A stretch of DNA of 46,414 nucleotides from positions 88,671-135,084 of the forward strand of contig CAUYUJ010021691.1 of NCBI GenBank assembly GCA_963575745.1. Reading direction: 5' to 3'. Below are positions 1-9,991 of this stretch, in pieces (the first letter of the stretch is position 1; each line of letters opens with the position of its first letter). Source of the DNA: Prorocentrum cordatum. Lineage: Eukaryota; Sar; Dinophyceae; Prorocentrales; Prorocentraceae. The position numbers were made by a program, and so were the translations under genes. The notes under the pieces are model-generated. The model saw nothing but the letters and a program-made list of their open reading frames with translations. It was not told the DNA's origin and did not search any database.

Positions 1-935
1 AGGCTGAGGCTGAGGCTGAGGCAGGCTGATGCTGAGCAGGCTGAGGCTGAGGCTGAGGCTGATGCAGGCTGAGGCTGAGGCAGCCTGAGGCTGACGCCGA
101 GGCTGAAGGCAGACTGAGGCTGAGGCTGAAGCAGGCTGAGGCTGAGGCTGAGGCAGGCTGAGGCTGAGGCAGGCTGAGGCTGAGGCTGAGGCAGGCTGAG
201 GCTGAGGCTGTGTCTGTGACTGCCGTTGCCACTGCGACTGTCATCGCGAATGCGACTACGACTGCGAGAACAGCACAACTCTACAACTGGATTCTCATCT
301 GAATCTTAAGGGGAATGCTTCCAGATATGCTCCTACACATCGCTGTTAGGTTGCTTTGCCGGGATATTTTTGAATGCCCGGAGCCAACTGTAGGCCACTT
401 CGTGTTCTTCTAGTTCCCAGAATTCCATTCCTGGGCCACATTTTGAATGCTGAGGCAGGCTGATGCTGCGGCCGAGGCAGGCTGAGGCTGAGGCAGGCTG
501 AGGCTGAGGCCGAGGCTGAAGGCAGACTGAGGCTGAGGCTGAAGCAGGCTGAGGCTGAGGCTGAGGTAGGCTGAGGCTGAGGCTGAGGCAGGCTGATGCT
601 GAGGCAGGCTGAGGCTGAGGCTGAGGCTGATGCAGGCTGAGGCTGAGGCAGGCTGAGGCTGAGGCCGAGGCTGAAGGCAGACTGAGGCTGAGGCTGAAGC
701 AGGCTGAGGCTGAGGCTGAGGCAGGCTGAGGCTGAGGCAGGCTGAGGCTGAGGCTGAGGCAGGCTGAGGCTGAGGCTGTGACTGCGACTGCCGTTGCCGC
801 TGCGACTGTCATCGCGAATGCGACTACGACTGCGAGAACAGCAGAATTCTACAACTGGATTTTCATCTGAATCTTAAGGGGAATGCTTTCAGATATGCTT
901 CTACACATCGCTGTTAGGTTGCTTTGCTGGGATAA
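1..935. repeat. Compound GGCTGA minisatellite, copies A and B
   Basis: Two head-to-tail units. Each has a GGCTGA/GGCAGGCTGA array followed by a conserved non-repetitive flank of about 150 bp (GACTGCGACTGCCGTTGCC through TGTTAGGTTGCTTTGC). Copy A ends near 362 and copy B near 935. Copy B starts with one truncated 72-bp unit (about 375-450). The minus strand reads open as SLSLSLPQPQPASASA because GGCTGA lacks stops in that frame; I treat this as repeat translation, not a gene. Confidence 0.9.
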
Positions 936-1130
936 TTGGACCCTAACCCCGCCGATTTGTGTGAGGGGTGTCACCGGATTTGAGAAATGTGGCAAATCTT
1001 TTTTTACCTAACAGCTTTTGCTGATAGGTTTCTAGTGGTCTCAAAAGAGAGCATCATGACTCCTCAGGGGGGTCTGGGCGGGACCCGGACAGGCTGCCGC
1101 CGCGGCTGCCGCCGCACTCGTTTTTCGCAA
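936..1130. repeat. Conserved linker between minisatellite blocks
   Basis: It contains GACCCTAACCCCGCCGAT, TGAGGGGTGT and AATGTGGCAAATC, which recur at 1960-2100. Then comes a segment ending in GGTCTCAAAAGAG (about 1005-1130) that returns inverted at about 45640-45770. No gene seen. Confidence 0.75.
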
Positions 1131-1480
1131 ACAGTCACACACTTCGTGCTCTTCGACCTCCCAGAACTCCATTCCCGGGCCACATTTTGGATGCCCGGAG
1201 CCAACTGTAGGCCACTTCGTGCTCTTCGACTTCCCAGAACTCCATTCCCGGGCCACATTTTGGATGCCCGGAGCCAACTGTAGGCCACTTCGTGCTCTTC
1301 GAAGTTCCCAGAACTCCATTCCCACATTTTTTGGATGCCGGAGCCAACTGTTAGGCCACTTTGTGCCTTCAAGTTCCCAGAACTCCGTAGGAGGCCACAT
1401 TCGGAGCCAACTGTAGGCCACTTCGTGTTCTAGTTCTAGTTCCCAGAACTCCGTTCCTGGGCCACATTTTGAATGCTGAG
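1131..1480. repeat. 72-bp tandem repeat, about 5 copies
   Basis: The unit runs CACTTCGTGCTCTTCGAC, CCCAGAACTCCATTCCCGGG, CCACATTTTGGATGCCCGGA, GCCAACTGTAGGC. Anchors lie near 1141, 1212, 1288, 1360 and 1419. The last two units are decayed. The inverse orientation of the same unit forms the array at 45270-45640. Confidence 0.9.
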
Positions 1481-1950
1481 GCAGGCTGATGCTGCGGCCG
1501 AGGCAGGCTGAGGCTGAGGCAGGCTGAGGCTGAGGCCGAGGCTGAAGGCAGACTGAGGCTGAGGCTGAAGCAGATTGAGGCTGAGGCTGAGGCAGGCTGA
1601 GGCTGAGGAGGCTGAGGCAGGCTGATGCTGAGGCAGGCTGAGGCTGAGGCTGAGGCTGATGCAGGCTGAGGCTGAGGCAGGCTGAGGCTGAGGCCGAGGC
1701 TGAAGGCAGACTGAGGCTGAGGCTGAAGCAGGCTGAGGCTGAGGCTGAGGCAGGCTGAGGCTGAGGCTGAGGCAGGCTGAGGCTGAGGCTGTGTGACTGC
1801 GACTGCCGTTGCCGCTGCGACTGTCATCGCGAATGCGACTACGACTGCGAGAACAGCAGAATTCTACAACTGGATTTTCATCTGAATCTTAAGGGAAATG
1901 CTTTCAGATATGCTTCTACACATCGCTGTTAGGTTGCTTTGCCGGGATAA
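1481..1950. repeat. Compound GGCTGA minisatellite, copy C
   Basis: Third copy of the GGCTGA array (to about 1790) plus the conserved GACTGCGACTGCCGTTGCC flank (to about 1945). It is nearly identical to copy B in the flank. Confidence 0.9.
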
Positions 1951-2110
1951 TGTTTTTGGATCCTGACCCCGCCGATCTGCGTGAGGGGTGTTACCGAATT
2001 TCGGAAATGTGGCAAATCCTGGAGGGGTGTCGCCGGATTGCAGAAATGTGGCAAATCCTTTGCGTTTGGACCCTGACCCCGCCGATTTGCGTGAGGGGTG
2101 TCAATTTTTA
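1951..2110. repeat. Short tandem repeat with TGAGGGGTGT and AATGTGGCAAATC
   Basis: Two to three copies of a unit made of CTGACCCCGCCGAT, GCGTGAGGGGTGT, CCGGATT and GAAATGTGGCAAATCC. A further copy lies at about 940-1000. Confidence 0.7.
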
Positions 2111-2705
2111 CCCTTCCACGAATTCTGAGAACCCTCCTGGGGGGTGCTAGCCAGGGTCATTTTCGGCTACCCCCCTCTCAACGTATATTGGATTTGGTTT
2201 TTTGACCACATCCTGGGTGGCTCGGGTGGCCACGGACTTGTAGAGTGGAGTAGGACTGGGGGGTGACATTAAGTATGATGTCGCAGGGGTAGAAGTGGAT
2301 AGTGCAGCCCGTTGCGGATCCAAATTGAATTCGCAGCAGTTCGGATTACACACGGCTCGATCGCCTGACTTTCCGTTTGGTTTGGCTCAGGACTTTTTGT
2401 TTGAGGTCAGCCGCGATCCTGCCGGGGTATTGCTTTCGAGTTTTATTTGTTTTTCATTTTTCCTTCAGGGCTTGCTGAAGGCGCGTTCCTGCGGAGGACT
2501 AGGATGGTGGGGATCTGGAGGAGCACGCGGAAGAGTGGGGCCATTGGCGGTGCTCCTTCGCACTGGTGCGGTTAACGATGCCACGAGCGAGCGGGGGGAG
2601 GTCGCCAGAGGCTCCAGAAGGGCCACGCTGGCCCAGCCATCTGGATCTTTCGCCTCGATCATCGGTGCGCACACACCTCTCCCAAATTCTAGACGCTTCG
2701 CGTAA
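2111..2705. other. Low-repeat stretch with no convincing gene
   Basis: Apparently unique sequence. An open frame at 2295-2705 (+) has no recognisable domain. A sequence resembling a very decayed spliced leader (TTCCGTTTGGTTTGGCTCAG, 2371-2390) is too weak to call. A 20-mer at 2685-2704 (AATTCTAGACGCTTCGCGTA) is repeated exactly at 9081-9100. Confidence 0.6.
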
Positions 2706-2713
2706 TCCCGTTC

Positions 2714-4015
2714 GCCCATCCAGAAACGATGCCCAGAGGAATTGCCTCGATCAGGGAAGTGGGCAGCACACAGAGGAAGGGTCCCCCAATGGAGGCCTCT
2801 TGGAGCGTCTTGGGGGCCTCTTGGCGGTCCCGGGCGCCTCTCAGAGCGTCTTGGGTGCCTCGGACAGCTTCTTGGGGCCTCTTGGGTGTCTCTTTGGAGC
2901 CTCTTGGAGGCCTCTTGGAGGCCTCTTGGGCGCCTCCTGGGGCCTCCTGGGTGCCTCTTGGGGCCCTCTTGAAGCGCTCTTGGGAGTCTTGGGGGCGCTC
3001 TTGGAGTCCTCTTGGGCCATCTTGGAGCCATCTTGATGCCTCGGATGGCCATCGGAAGCGAAAAGGCGAGAAAGCCAACCGCATTGATTTTCCTAAGGTT
3101 TTGCAAGGAATTTGGCCTCTTCGGGGCCTCCTGGGGGAGCTCTTTGGTCACTTGCAGCCGTCTTGGAGCGGTATTGGGGCCTCGTGGAGCATTGTGGGAG
3201 CCATCTCGAGGCATCTTGGGATATCTTGAGTTATCTTGGAAGTCATCTTGGACTCTCCCAGGCGCTCTTGGAGTCATCTTGAGCAGTGCCCCTCTCCCAG
3301 GAGGCCAACATGTGGCCAACACCTGGGTCAAATCACTGATTTTGGCATTGTCGCCGAGGCCTCTTGGAGTGGGTGCCTCTGGGGGGCCTCTTGGGGCCTC
3401 TTTGGGGTCTCTTGGGAGCCTCTTGGTGGTATCCTGGGGGCCTCTTGGGGGCCTCTTGGCGCCTCCTGGCCACCTCTTGGGGCCCTCTTGGGGCACCCTT
3501 GGGAGCCTTTGGAGCGCTCTTGGGGCCATCTCGGAGGAGATCGATGAAAGAAGGGGGGTCCCTCAATTAGCGTTGCCCCCCCCCCCCCCCCCAAAAGAGG
3601 CCAACTGGGGCCCAAACCATAGTAAAACCAATGATTTTGGCTTCCTCGCCGAGACCGTCTTGGACGCTCCGACGACTCGCGAAACGCCCCGTCCAGGTCC
3701 ATGGGAGGGGGTCGGGGGAGCTCCCACCCGCCCTCCCAACACATACGTAGCACCCGAGCCTGGCCCGAGCCGCAGCATATTCAGCAGTCGTCTTTGGATG
3801 GGCAGCTACTGGGGACGAATCCGCCGCCGCCGCCTCCGCCGCCTCCGCCGCCGCCCGCCGCTGTCCGCCGCCACGCCGCCGCTGCCGCCGCCGCTGTCCG
3901 CCGCCGCCGCCGCCGCGCCGCCGCCGCCACCGCCGCCCGCCGCCGCCGCCGCCGCCCCCGCTGCCGAATCGCCGCCGCGGCAGCCGCTGCCGCCGCAGCC
4001 GCTGCCGCCACCGCT

Positions 4016-4051
<36 letters not shown>

Positions 4052-4770
4052 CCCGCCGCCGCCGCCGCCACCTCCGCCGCCACCGCCGCAGCCGCCGCAT
4101 CCGCTGACCCCGCCGCAGCCGCCGCAGCCGCCGCCGCCGCCGCCAAATGTACTCTGTATGGTTTTTTCGCAGGTTTCATGGCGCCTCTTCTTATTTCCAG
4201 ACGTCCCCGGCCACCCATGGGCCGCGCACGTGCAGCCGGCCATAGGGGGAGGCCGCATCGGGTTCGCTGCGCATGCTCCGAATTTGGAGGCAGAGTGTGT
4301 TTTATATTGTGTTTTACTCGGGATGGTGGGGGGGTACCCGCATTGTTCCTGGTTGGCTCCCAGTCGCCTAGGGGAGGGGGTGTATTGATTAAACCCCTCC
4401 CCGAAGGGGAAGAAGGGGGTGGAAGAGGAAACACCCTTAACCACCTACGCCCTAAAGGGCTGGTGGGACTTGGCACCTGCCCCTGCGAGTTTTCTATCTT
4501 GGGTCTCTCCAGCCTCTCGTTGGGCTCGCTTAGGGGTCTTCTTGGGCAGTCTTGGGCCGGTTCAGAAACCCGAAACGGCCAGAAGGCGGAACTCATTCAA
4601 CCAGCTACCAGATTTTGGCAATCTTGGCGTCGTCTTGTACGTTTTCTTGGGCCCCACCTTTGGGCGTTTTTAGGCCTCCTGGGCCGTTCCGAGGCCACCT
4701 TGGATGTTCAGGAGGCCTCTTTAGCGCGTGGGAGCCGTTCTTGAGCCATCTCAGCAGGCATCTTCGGCAT
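2714..4770. repeat. Dispersed composite repeat, copy A
   Basis: Head at 2714-2760 (CCCATCCAGAAACGATG and onward), a CTCTTGGGGGCC minisatellite at about 2795-3540, a conserved tail at 3533-3720 (GATCGATGAAAGAAGG, GGTCCCTCAATTAGCG, GAGGCCAACTGGGGCC), a GCC microsatellite, and a further tail at 4396-4480 (GGGGAAGAAGGGGGT, AAGAGGAAA, AAGGGCTG). The same order recurs at 15861-16740. Part of the tail also occurs at 3281-3362. Long frames rich in LLGASWGPLG or APRGPQEAP are repeat translations. Confidence 0.8.
3820..4143. repeat. (GCC)n-type microsatellite field
   Basis: Imperfect GCC/CCG repeats with occasional CTG, CAC and CCC interruptions. It opens long poly-Pro, poly-Ala and poly-Arg frames, which I reject as genes. 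Confidence 0.95.
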
Positions 4771-5200
4771 TTTGGAAGTCGCGGTGAGTGGATTTGGAGG
4801 ATCCGAGGGTCACAGAGATTCGCCAGGGAGTTCGTCCACACCTCCTCGGGCCGCCCCCTTCTAACGGGATTTGGGACTCTGGTGAAGGAGAACAAAGGGA
4901 TGGGGACAGCCATCATATGCCCCCTCCTACCCTCCCATCCTCCTCTTGAGATCCCTGCCCCCCCCCCGCGACAGCGGCGGCGGGGACGACGCCGACGACG
5001 ACGACGTCGGCGGAGAGGCGGCGGCGGCGGCGACGGCGCCGGCGGCGGCGGCTGGCCCCAGGATGGCGGCTGCGGCGGGTGCGAGCTGATGCCTCCCGGC
5101 CGGCTCGGGTGCGCCCGCCGCCACGGGGGCAGCGGGGGCGGGGAGGGCGATGGGCCTGGCCTGTCTTCCACCACCGCCACCAGAAGTGGGACGGGTAGGG
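4771..5200. other. GC-rich spacer without a convincing gene
   Basis: Short unique stretch to about 4960, then imperfect GGC/GAC-rich sequence to about 5060. No domain-bearing frame seen. Confidence 0.5.
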
Positions 5201-5211
5201 GGTCCTCCTCC

Positions 5212-5318
5212 TCCTCCTCCTCCTCCTCCTCCTCCTCCTCCTCCTCCTCCTCCCCCTCCTCCTCCTCCTCCTCCTCCTCTTCCTCCTCCTCCTCCTCCTC
5301 CACCTCCTCCTCCCCTCC
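5212..5318. repeat. (TCC)n microsatellite
   Basis: About 107 bp of TCC with a few CCC and TCT interruptions. Confidence 0.95.
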
Positions 5319-5826
5319 AACTTATATGGTGGTGGTGGTGGAAAGCAGGCCCACCAGAGGGGGGGGAGGGCGGGGCGTCGGAGGCCGGGCTCGTCGCGAC
5401 TTCCACAGCGCGGCCGCAGAGGGTTCCGAGAGGGTGGGCGCGAAGACCGAAGACGGGCAGCAGCTCCTCTTTGTTTCGATCAGTGGCGGCCTCGCTGTCG
5501 GTGTCGCCGCCGGCGTTGTCCATTTGAGGCGAAGTGCTGCCAGCCGGGCAGCGGCCGCCGTCGGTTTTCGAGCACGTTTTGCTCTTCGGCGGCGAGCCCA
5601 GTTTTCTCCGTGGCCGCCTGCGCCTTCGCCCTGAACCCCTTCGGCATTCGTGGGTGAGCGTGCGTGGCGTGGCAGACGCCAGGCGGCCCGGCGCTTCGCA
5701 GTGGCCGTGGCCGGGCGGCCATGAGCAGAACGCTGGGGGTGAGCGCGCCGACCCCCATCTGCTGGGCGCTTGGGCAGCCTTGGATCAGTCCGTGGAGGAG
5801 GGGCGAGGGAGGAACGAGGGCGTTCG
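5319..5826. other. GC-rich spacer
   Basis: No repeat period is visible. Overlapping open frames exist on both strands, but none has a recognisable domain or a favoured frame. Confidence 0.5.
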
Positions 5827-6021
5827 TCGGGCCGGGCGAAAGGGGGGGATTGGGAAAGGGGGGGTTACGAAATTTGCTGCATGCAGCTGGTTTCGGCCTC
5901 ACCGAGGGGCCCATTCCTCGATACATAGCCGCTTCCGGCGCCGGGAGGCGCCGGGAAAATCAGCTACGTGAGCTGATTCTCAAACCCCCCCTTTGCTATC
6001 CCCCCCTTTCGCCCGACCCGA
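5827..6021. repeat. 195-bp foldback (imperfect palindrome)
   Basis: The left arm starts TCGGGC-CGGGCGAAAG then G-tracts (5827-5868). The right arm is its reverse complement (5981-6021), differing only at a few positions: both carry two runs of seven G/C separated by AAA. Inner segments also pair partly (GCATGCAGCTGGTTTC with GAAAATCAGCTACGTG). The transcript would fold into one long hairpin. No protein-coding role seen. Confidence 0.75.
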
Positions 6022-6146
6022 GTTCGGAGGGGAAGGGGGACACAGTGAGGCTTGATGCCGCGACTGCGCAGGGCCGGTCAGAGCACGTGCTTCGGCCGGG
6101 CTGCAGCCGCTGGAGAGGGTCGAAGCGGCGTGTTCTGCCGTGGCTC
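6022..6146. other. Short spacer
   Basis: GC-rich, nothing recognisable. Confidence 0.4.
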
Positions 6147-6187
6147 GGCGACGACGACACCGACGAAGTCGTCGACGCCGTCGACGA

Positions 6188-6224
<37 letters not shown>

Positions 6225-6615
6225 GACGACGTCGACGATCGCGGCGACGGCGACGACGACAATGACGACGACATGAAGACGGCGACGACCACGACGACGA
6301 CGACGCCGATGGCATCGACAACGACGACGACGCACGACGCACGACTCGCCGCACGACGACGACGACGGCGACGACGTCGACGCCGACGCCCACAGGGACA
6401 ACGACGACGACAACAACGACGACGACAACGACCACGGCCGCGACGACGACGCTGACGACGACGACCACGACCACGACCACGACGGCGACAGTTCCGACGA
6501 TGACGTTGACGACGCTGACGACGCCGCCGACGACGACGCCCACGTCGACGACGACTTTGACCAAGACGACCAAGACGACGAAGACGACGACAACGGCGAC
6601 GACAAAGACGAGCAC
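6147..6615. repeat. (GAC)n field
   Basis: Imperfect GAC/GCC/AAC trinucleotide array on the plus strand. Its complement type, GTC, forms the field at 7133-7555, so the two are inverted relative to one another. Confidence 0.95.
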
Positions 6616-7110
6616 AGTAAAGTAGGCGTAGATATTAATATAATTGGAGTACAGTAGAGGTAGAGTGGAGTCGAGAAGAGCAGTGTGGATGCTGTCGGAC
6701 GAAGTAAAGTAGGGTAATTCTATATTCGAGTAGGGAAGGAGTCCAGTATAGAAGAGAAGATGGGTAGGGTAGAGTCGAACAGACATACATAGCAGAAGAA
6801 GCATAGCTGAATTGAGTAGAGTAAGAGTAGACTAGGAAAAGAGTAACAGCATGATATTCTAGGGGCAGCGCCGAGTAGAGTGGAGTATGTTGGAGTACGG
6901 TGTGGTAGAATAGGGCAGGGTAGAGTACGGCAGAGTAGAGTAGAGGAGAGTAGAGTGGTGTAGTGTAGATTTGGAGGAGTGTAAAGCAGAGTAAGGACAA
7001 CATGGCGTACATTAGAGTATTTTAACGTACGGTAGGGTAAAGTAGAGTAAGGGCCAGTCGAGTCGATTAGGAAAGAGTTCCTGGAGAGAGTAGAGCAGGC
7101 ATGTAGTGGA
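6616..7110. repeat. Degenerate AGAGT pentanucleotide field
   Basis: Decayed pentanucleotide repeat, clearest at about 6890-6970 where (A)GTAGAGTAGAG runs are nearly perfect. It lies between the GAC and GTC fields. Confidence 0.8.
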
Positions 7111-7132
7111 GTAAAGCCGAGTCAAGGAGTGT

Positions 7133-7326
7133 TCGCCGCCGTCGCCGTCACTGGTGCCGCGTCATCGTCGTCGTCGGCGTCGGTGTCGTCGTCGGCGTGT
7201 TCGTTGTCGTCGGCATCGTCAACGACGTCGTCATCTTTGTCGTCGGCGTCGTCGTAGCCGTCGTCGGCGGCGTCGTCTTCGTCGTGGTCGTCGGCGTCGT
7301 CGGCATCGTCGCCGTCGTCGTCAGAT

Positions 7327-7407
<81 letters not shown>

Positions 7408-7409
7408 TA

Positions 7410-7440
<31 letters not shown>

Positions 7441-7476
7441 TCGCCGTCGTCGTTGTCGTCGTCGTCGTCGTCGCCT

Positions 7477-7533
<57 letters not shown>

Positions 7534-7555
7534 GCGTTGTCTTCGTCGTCGTCGG
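7133..7555. repeat. (GTC)n field
   Basis: GTC/GCC array, nearly pure at 7330-7545. It encodes only homopolymeric frames. Confidence 0.95.
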
Positions 7556-7745
7556 GGGGCGGGGGTGGACCCCCAATTATTTGTCGGGGCGGGGGAAGGA
7601 GGTCCGTACCTCCTCACTAGTTTAATTTTCCGGGTGGGGGGGGGTTCTAGGACGCCATTCAATTTCCCAGGCGAGGGGGGGTCCAGACTCCCCATTCATA
7701 TTCCCTTCGGGGGGGTCGGACCCCCTCGGCTCTTCCCAGGGGGAA
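7556..7745. repeat. ~55-bp degenerate tandem repeat with small hairpins
   Basis: Four loose copies of a G-run, a short hairpin and AATTTTCC/CATTC-like sequence. The clearest hairpin is GGGGGTC-G-GACCCCC near 7708-7724. Confidence 0.55.
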
Positions 7746-8069
7746 CGGGGAATGGAGGCGGGGTATGTTCGGGAGGGCCTCCCTGGTTCTTGACCCCGTT
7801 TAGTGAGATTTCTCAGACCAGCGACGGTGAATTGCGCTTCCGCAGACAGTCGGACTGCGAAATTTCGCCCCCTTCCCCAATTCAGCGCTCTACGCGATAA
7901 TTTGTCAACTCAACCGCATGGCTGGGCACGCTTGCAATCTCATCATATTTCATCGCTTCGCTCATTGTCGCCGGCCCATATGGCCTCGCCACTGTCGTTC
8001 ATCAGGGTGTTGTGCTTTACGCGGTGCCGTTGTTCCATTTTTCGGAGGCGGTGGGTGGTGGGTCAGAGG
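7746..8069. other. Spacer, nothing recognised
   Basis: Apparently unique and less GC-rich than its neighbours. I see no gene. Confidence 0.4.
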
Positions 8070-8725
8070 CCTCATGGATGTTGAGCTCTCGTGGTTGGCC
8101 TGTCGGAGGCCTCTGGGAGGCAGTTTTGAGGCCTCTTGGGGGCCGTGTTGGGGCCGTGTTGGGGGGGCCTGGGGGGCCTCTTGGGGCTTCTTGGGTTGCC
8201 TCTTGGGGGCCCCTTGGGGCCTCTTGGAGGTCGCTCAGGACCTCCTGGGAGCCTTGGGGCTGAAGGCTGAACTTTTCCGTTCCGGGTCCCCTTCTTGGGC
8301 CCCTCTTGGGGCCGATTTGGGGCCCCCTTGGGCCGTCTTGGGCGCCTCTCCGCCCGTCTTGGTGCCCACTTGGGCCGTCTTGGGGCCCTCTTTGGGCCTT
8401 CTTGGGCCCATCTTGAGGGCATGTCGGGCCGTCTGGTGACGATGTTGGAGGCCTCTGAGGCAGTTCTGGACGCTGTGAACCCCAGGCGTCGTACATGCGA
8501 AAAACGTACGTTTTACAAAGGGAATGGGACGATTTTTGCTTGTCGGGGCCCTTGTGGAGAGCCTCTTGGGGCTCTCTTCGGGCTTTTTCGCGGCCTCTGG
8601 GGCCATCTGGGGATCATTTTGAGCTTCTTGGAGCGATTTTTCGGCGACTCGGTGCCTCTTGGGCCGTGTAGGGGGCTTCCCAGCGCCCTCTGGGCGCGCT
8701 CCTGGGGTGCCCTGGGGGAGTCGGC
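8070..8725. repeat. CTCTTGGGG-type minisatellite
   Basis: Degenerate 9-12 bp repeat (GCCTCTTGGGG and variants) of the same family as 2795-3540, 16165-16420 and 37270-37500. It is broken at about 8470-8545 by non-repetitive sequence. Confidence 0.85.
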
Positions 8726-9111
8726 CAGGCATCGGCCAGGGTAATTTTCGTCCAGGGGTCCCCAGGGGCCGCCACGCGCGCGCGCGCGCGCGAACCAGGA
8801 ATACTGTTAACCTGTTACGGGTGATCTTAGCACGCCTCTGGCCCGTCGGGCCGGCGAAATAGGTTCGGAAGCCTCCTGACAGGTCCCTAGGTAAGCCTCC
8901 TCTCCGCAAGCTTTGTGACGCTGTTGCTTCGGAGTGTCTTTATCACCTTTCTTCTTTCCTCTTTGTCCTCCCCCCTCCGCGACGGAACGCCTTTGGGGAT
9001 TGACGCGGTCCACAGAAGGCTTGTCGGGGTATCGGTGCCGCCGGTCAATGGGTCCGAGCCCTGCCTGGAAGTCAGGGGAGAATTCTAGACGCTTCGCGTA
9101 TCCCCGCCAGG
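8726..9111. other. Spacer upstream of spliced-leader relic
   Basis: It holds a (CG)n tract at about 8775-8791 and a pyrimidine-rich tract at 8938-8975. The 20-mer AATTCTAGACGCTTCGCGTA at 9081-9100 is shared with 2685-2704 and lies 11 bp upstream of the spliced-leader relic. Confidence 0.6.
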
Positions 9112-9144
9112 TCCGTAGCCTGGCTCAAGCCGCTCTGGATCAAG
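9112..9144 (+). other. Tandem spliced-leader relics
   Basis: TCCGTAGCC (9112-9120) is followed directly by TGGCTCAAG (9121-9129). Together they match the 22-nt dinoflagellate spliced leader exactly, except for loss of the internal ATTT. Next, CCGCTCTGGATCAAG (9130-9144) matches the 3' 15 nt of the leader (CCATTTTGGCTCAAG) at 11 of 15 positions. Trans-spliced dinoflagellate mRNAs that are reverse-transcribed, re-inserted and trans-spliced again are known to carry such truncated leaders in tandem. The relic therefore suggests that the downstream DNA derives from an mRNA. The internal deletion is unusual. Confidence 0.7.
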
Positions 9145-9223
9145 CCGCGTGCCACCAGGAGGCCATCTTCTTCCAGTCCCGCACTCTACGTCTCCGTTTG
9201 TCTTTCCTTCAGCTCCCTCTCGG

Positions 9224-9859
9224 ATGGCCGCTGGCGCCAGCGGCAACGGCGGCTGGCAGGCGCGAGGGGCGCCCGCCGCAGGCCACTCCGGCCGCCGGCC
9301 ACTGTCTGGAGGGCGGCAGGCCGGCTGGTGGCCCTTCGACCCACGGGCTCAGGCCGCCGCGCGGCTCTCTTCCTCGTCTGCGGGCTGCGCCGCCGGCTGG
9401 GCCCAGCGCCGCCACGTGCCGGCGTCCTCTGCAGTCGGCTGGTTGGCTGCCACCGCTCGCGGGCCCCATGCGGAGGCCGCAGGCCAGCCGCCGCCGCCAG
9501 CTGGCCGGCCTCTGAAGACAACCTCGGCACGGCGGAGGCGACAGAGAGCCAATGCGGCGGCGCGATGGACGGGCGCGGCGGCGGCCGGCGCCGCCGCCGC
9601 CGCCCCTGCGGCCGCCGGCGCTGCGGCTGCCGCCGCCGCCGCCGCCGCCGCCGTGGCGGAGGCGGCCGTCGCGGCGGCCGCGGGCCACGCAGCCGGCGCC
9701 GCGGCCGCCGTGGCCCGCGCGGCCGCCCTCGGGCCCGCCGCCGCGGGCGCTGCCGCGGCTGCCGCGGCCGCCGCGGCCGCCGGCGCAGCGGCGGCGGCCG
9801 CGGCGGCCGCGGCCGACGACGGCGTCGAGGCCGTTGCCGCAGCCGAGTCCGACGCCGAA

Positions 9860-9890
<31 letters not shown>

Positions 9891-9991
9891 ACGACGACGA
9901 CGACGATGACGCCGACAACGACGACGCCGACCCACTGCAGCACCACAGCAGCCGCAGCAGCTGCTGCAGCACCAGCCTCGCGGGACCGTGA
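9224..9991 (+). pseudogene. Ala-rich, Asp-tailed open frame after the leader relic
   Basis: First ATG in the open frame, 80 bp after the spliced-leader relic. It translates to about 255 residues: a mixed N-terminal 110, then an Ala-rich stretch made by GCC/GGC repeats, then an Asp/Ala run from GAC repeats, ending at TGA (9989-9991). The same frame continues without another stop to 12052, so this may be the 5' part of one longer frame broken by a single nonsense codon. No domain is recognised. The Ala and Asp parts come from microsatellites, so coding status is doubtful. Confidence 0.3.

Noticed and set aside
333-812. Minus-strand open frame rich in SLSLSLPQPQPASASA, with relatives at 1369-1827 and 39247-39636
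   Set aside because: It is the translation of the stop-free GGCTGA minisatellite; the frame ends where the repeat ends.
2371-2392. Possible spliced-leader relic TTCCGTTTGGTTTGGCTCAG
   Set aside because: It needs several mismatches in the middle of the leader; too weak beside the clear case at 9112.
2465-3529. Minus-strand frame of 354 codons rich in APRGPQEAPKR
   Set aside because: Produced by the CTCTTGGGG minisatellite; similar frames appear in every copy of that repeat and on both strands.
3567-4596. Poly-Pro, poly-Ala, poly-Arg and poly-Gly frames
   Set aside because: All are readings of one GCC microsatellite in different frames.
4740-4752. CTTGAGCCAT on the plus strand (reverse of a leader 3' end); similar at 40193-40204
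   Set aside because: Only 9-10 matching bases; expected by chance, and the second lies in coding-like sequence.
6078-7900. Long poly-Asp, poly-Thr, poly-Val and poly-Arg frames
   Set aside because: Readings of GAC/GTC fields; no unique sequence is included.
8775-8791. (CG)n tract as a regulatory island or Z-DNA switch
   Set aside because: Short, isolated and not near a supported gene; nothing supports a function.
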